Shown: one piece after another, positions 26,421-28,137 of the stretch | Numbering within the stretch: the first letter of the stretch is position 1 | How the letters are laid out: each line of letters starts with the position of its first letter | Source of the DNA: Chara braunii | Lineage: Eukaryota > Streptophyta > Charophyceae > Charales > Characeae | DNA length: 28,137 bases | Assembly (NCBI GenBank): GCA_003427395.1 | Contig: BFEA01000239.1 | Location: 568,356 to 596,492 of the forward strand | Reading direction: 5' to 3' | The notes under the pieces: model-generated | Told to the model about the DNA's origin: nothing | What the model saw: the letters and a program-made list of their open reading frames with translations, nothing else | The model's database searches: none | Made by a program: the position numbers and the translations under genes

Positions 26421-27585
26421 CCTCATCCCTCTAGATTTGATGGAGGGCAATCCACATTGCAGAGATATGACCCTTGAGGCAATATCACTGCAAAATTTGA
26501 ATTAAAAAGAAAAAATAGAGAAAAAATGCAAAAGGAAAATGACCGGTTTTCTTTTGGGTCATGGATCTGAGATTTAGATCCATGGAGGAGGGAATATAGC
26601 CGTTTTTTATGAGGTCAACTCAAACGGCCAACTCCGGAATGAGTTGGCAGCCCAAAATGGAAAGAAACAAAAGGAGGAAAAAAACAAAATTGTGCATTTG
26701 GCCCAAACGAAGGGCCAGATGCACCAAAAATTGAAAAAATGAGCTTTGGGGCCCAAAACTGAAGCAAGGATCACCAAGGGGTAGCTCAAAATATTGGTGG
26801 CCTTGGATCTCAGCTAGATTCAAGGCTGAAAAGACACCGAGGCATAGAAAAACACCTCGGCCTACCAAAAATGGGGTAGAAACTGAAAAAATCGAGAAAG
26901 GTCTTTTTCTCTCAAGTGGGGCTGCTCCTTGGGCATTTGGACTCACGGAAGCAACATTTTGAAAAGGAAAAGGAGGCTGAAGGAGGCCAACAGGCAATCC
27001 GAGTTGGTACCAACCACTCGGACTGCATGTACTTGGCCAAAAATAAGGATCAGGTACCTCCGGAGGGGCCTAGTGATGGGTTCTTGCCTTGGGGGTACCT
27101 CGGTTCACTTGGAGGCACATGGGGAGGCTCATGGGTTGGCCGGTACTCCGGTTTCAGCCTACATAAGCTGAGGGAGCAGCCCGCCATGCTCACATTTGCA
27201 TGAGGTGTGCCCATGCTGCCCAAGTGAGCTCATAGGAACACTTCTCTCACTTGGAGTGAGGAGAGGGGAACCCCTGCCAGTTTGGGAGCTTAAAGGAGAC
27301 TGGGGGCTAGTGTGAGGAGCTCTAGTGGCTGGTGGTAGTGAGGCTGGCCTAGGAAGGTGATCCGCCATCGCCCCCCAGGTTGTGAGGAAGAAGGAAAGGC
27401 TACAGGGAGTCTCATTAACCCTCATAAAGGGGAGGACTCCATAGCCATAGTGATAGGAGTTTGCCATCACTAGGAAGGGACTGAGGAGGAGAGATGAGAA
27501 GGGCTTGAGGAGGAAGGAAGTCATAGCCAAGTGAAGGAGAAAACATCATCAAGAGTGGTACTTCAACTCCAAGATACTAGAAGAG

Positions 27586-27789
27586 GTGAGTGGAAAGAGG
27601 GAGAATCTTCTTCTTCCTCTTCTTCTTCTTCTTCCTCTTCTTCTTCTTCTTCAAGCTTTGTTTTCTTCTTCTTCTTCTTCTTCTTCCTCCTCTCTCATTT
27701 CTTCCTCCCCTTCTTCTTCTCGTACTCCTCCATGTTCCCTTATCCACATTCTCTTTTGTTCTTCTTCCCCATCTTTTCTCTCTCTATAG
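27586..27789 (+). other. Candidate intron with TTC-microsatellite pyrimidine tract
   Basis: AGAAGAG|GTGAGT at 27585/27586 is a good 5' splice site. The following 204 bases are nearly all T/C, ending in CTCTCTCTATAG|GT at 27789, a good 3' splice site. It suggests a transcribed, spliced RNA running from before 27.5 kb past 27.8 kb. No coding frame in the flanks is convincing, so the RNA could be non-coding or part of a retroelement leader. Confidence 0.35.
27606..27720. repeat. TTC microsatellite, interrupted
   Basis: (TTC)n with CTC interruptions over about 115 bases, with the interruption TCAAGCTTTGTT near 27652. All long plus-strand frames through it are poly-Ser, poly-Leu or poly-Phe and are not taken as genes. 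Confidence 0.95.
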
Positions 27790-27837
27790 GTACTTTCCAA
27801 AGCTTAGCGTAGGTAGCGGGAGGTTTTTTCACTAGTA

Positions 27838-28137
27838 ATGGTCTTCTCATGGGTTCATTCTTCACTCCATAGTAAAACGTTACTCCCTACTTTGTGTATA
27901 CATTCTTGAGAGTGAGTTAGACTCACTCTCTCGTCGTGATTTGTCAATTTTCTCACTTGATAGTAAATCGCAACTTTGGGTTGTGCTCATTCTAGTGTTT
28001 TAAATGATCTTTCACTCTTGTTTTGTCCATTCCTTCACTCTTATATAAATCGTCACTTTCCATTTTTTTATTTCATGCATGAGGGTGAGTTTCACTCACT
28101 CTCCCTCCACTTTCTCTCAATTTCTTCACTTGGTAGT
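27838..28137. repeat. Tandem repeat of about 172 bp, with one hairpin per unit, cut by window end
   Basis: Two units are recognisable by CATTC-TTCACTC, TAAA-CGT-ACT, then a hairpin and CAATTT-CTTCACTTG-TAGT. Hairpins: 27908-27917 GAGAGTGAGT with 27921-27930 ACTCACTCTC (10 of 10) and 28081-28090 GAGGGTGAGT with 28094-28103 (nine pairs plus a G.T). A partial copy seems to lie between them, around 27955-28020. The last bases repeat the start of the next unit, so the array continues beyond the window. Confidence 0.75.

Larger units (their letters stand above)
24628..27472. repeat. Field of short hairpins
   Basis: Twelve to sixteen inverted repeats of 20-47 bases. Examples (left arm/right arm): 24664-24671/24678-24685, 24788-24795/24804-24811, 24999-25008/25013-25022, 25135-25144/25172-25181, 25349-25356/25365-25372, 25400-25409/25424-25433, 25510-25517/25526-25533, 26041-26046/26055-26060, 26560-26568/26576-26584, 26628-26634/26641-26647, 26692-26704/26712-26724 (12 of 13), 26801-26810/26816-26825 (9 of 10), 26994-27003/27017-27026 (9 of 10), 27220-27228/27246-27254, 27448-27454/27466-27472. 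Many contain TCCG-CGGA. No recognised gene lies in this 2.8 kb. Confidence 0.8.

Noticed and set aside
26281-26505. 74-codon open frame
   Set aside because: Lies inside the segmental duplication, is not kept open in the other copy, and has no recognisable motif.
27531-27835. Open frames with poly-Ser, poly-Phe or poly-Leu
   Set aside because: Three frames of the same TTC microsatellite; no other content.

Overview
This is eukaryotic, plant-lineage nuclear DNA made almost entirely of repeats. No host gene could be recognised with confidence. Two different Ty3/gypsy LTR retrotransposons supply all the recognisable protein-coding sequence, and both are broken. The Gag coiled-coil extension, the Gag-Pol style and the W-box-like leader remind me of retroelement proteins in charophyte algae such as Chara braunii. 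That assignment rests on memory of the protein style, not on a search. A 655-base run of N and two single Ns show this is a draft scaffold.

Layout: 1-1.2 kb is pyrimidine-rich with several 3' splice-site-like motifs. 1.2-1.5 kb holds short hairpin repeats with one conserved loop. 2.4-3.3 kb has a TATA-like site and a frame-consistent exon-intron-exon candidate of unknown identity. 3.35-4.5 kb is a second family of dispersed hairpins. About 6.1-10.05 kb is retroelement 1: pol only, with RT (YIDD), RNase H and a DD35E integrase, cut by many stops and shifts and without recognisable Gag, protease or LTRs. 10.4-11.6 kb is a degenerate coding-like stretch downstream of its integrase. 12.05-12.22 kb is an array of five 38-bp hairpin units. 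13.28-13.95 kb and 14.05-14.54 kb are tandem arrays with units of about 59 and 35 bp. 14.77-15.16 kb may be part of another LTR.

15,157 to roughly 24.0-24.3 kb is retroelement 2, a chromodomain-bearing Ty3/gypsy element. Its order is 5' LTR (mostly hidden by the gap), a leader with a GA microsatellite, eleven TTGAC motifs and a duplicated block, Gag with an unusual hydrophobic plus coiled-coil N-terminus and a CCHC knuckle, protease, RT, RNase H, integrase, chromodomain, and 3' LTR. The two LTRs differ at 9 of 388 readable aligned positions, so insertion is fairly recent. The copy cannot be autonomous: it has several stops, a one-base loss at a catalytic integrase codon, and substitutions in the protease and RNase H active sites.

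24.3-28.1 kb is gene-poor DNA with a segmental duplication of about 0.6 kb, a tandem duplication of about 160 bp, a candidate intron containing a TTC microsatellite, and an unusually dense field of 20-35 bp hairpins.

The most interesting signal is not a gene. At least five unrelated repeat families in the window consist of short hairpins in which copies differ but the stems stay paired through double substitutions or G.T pairs. This could reflect selected RNA or DNA structure, or a mutational process that repairs imperfect palindromes from the opposite arm.
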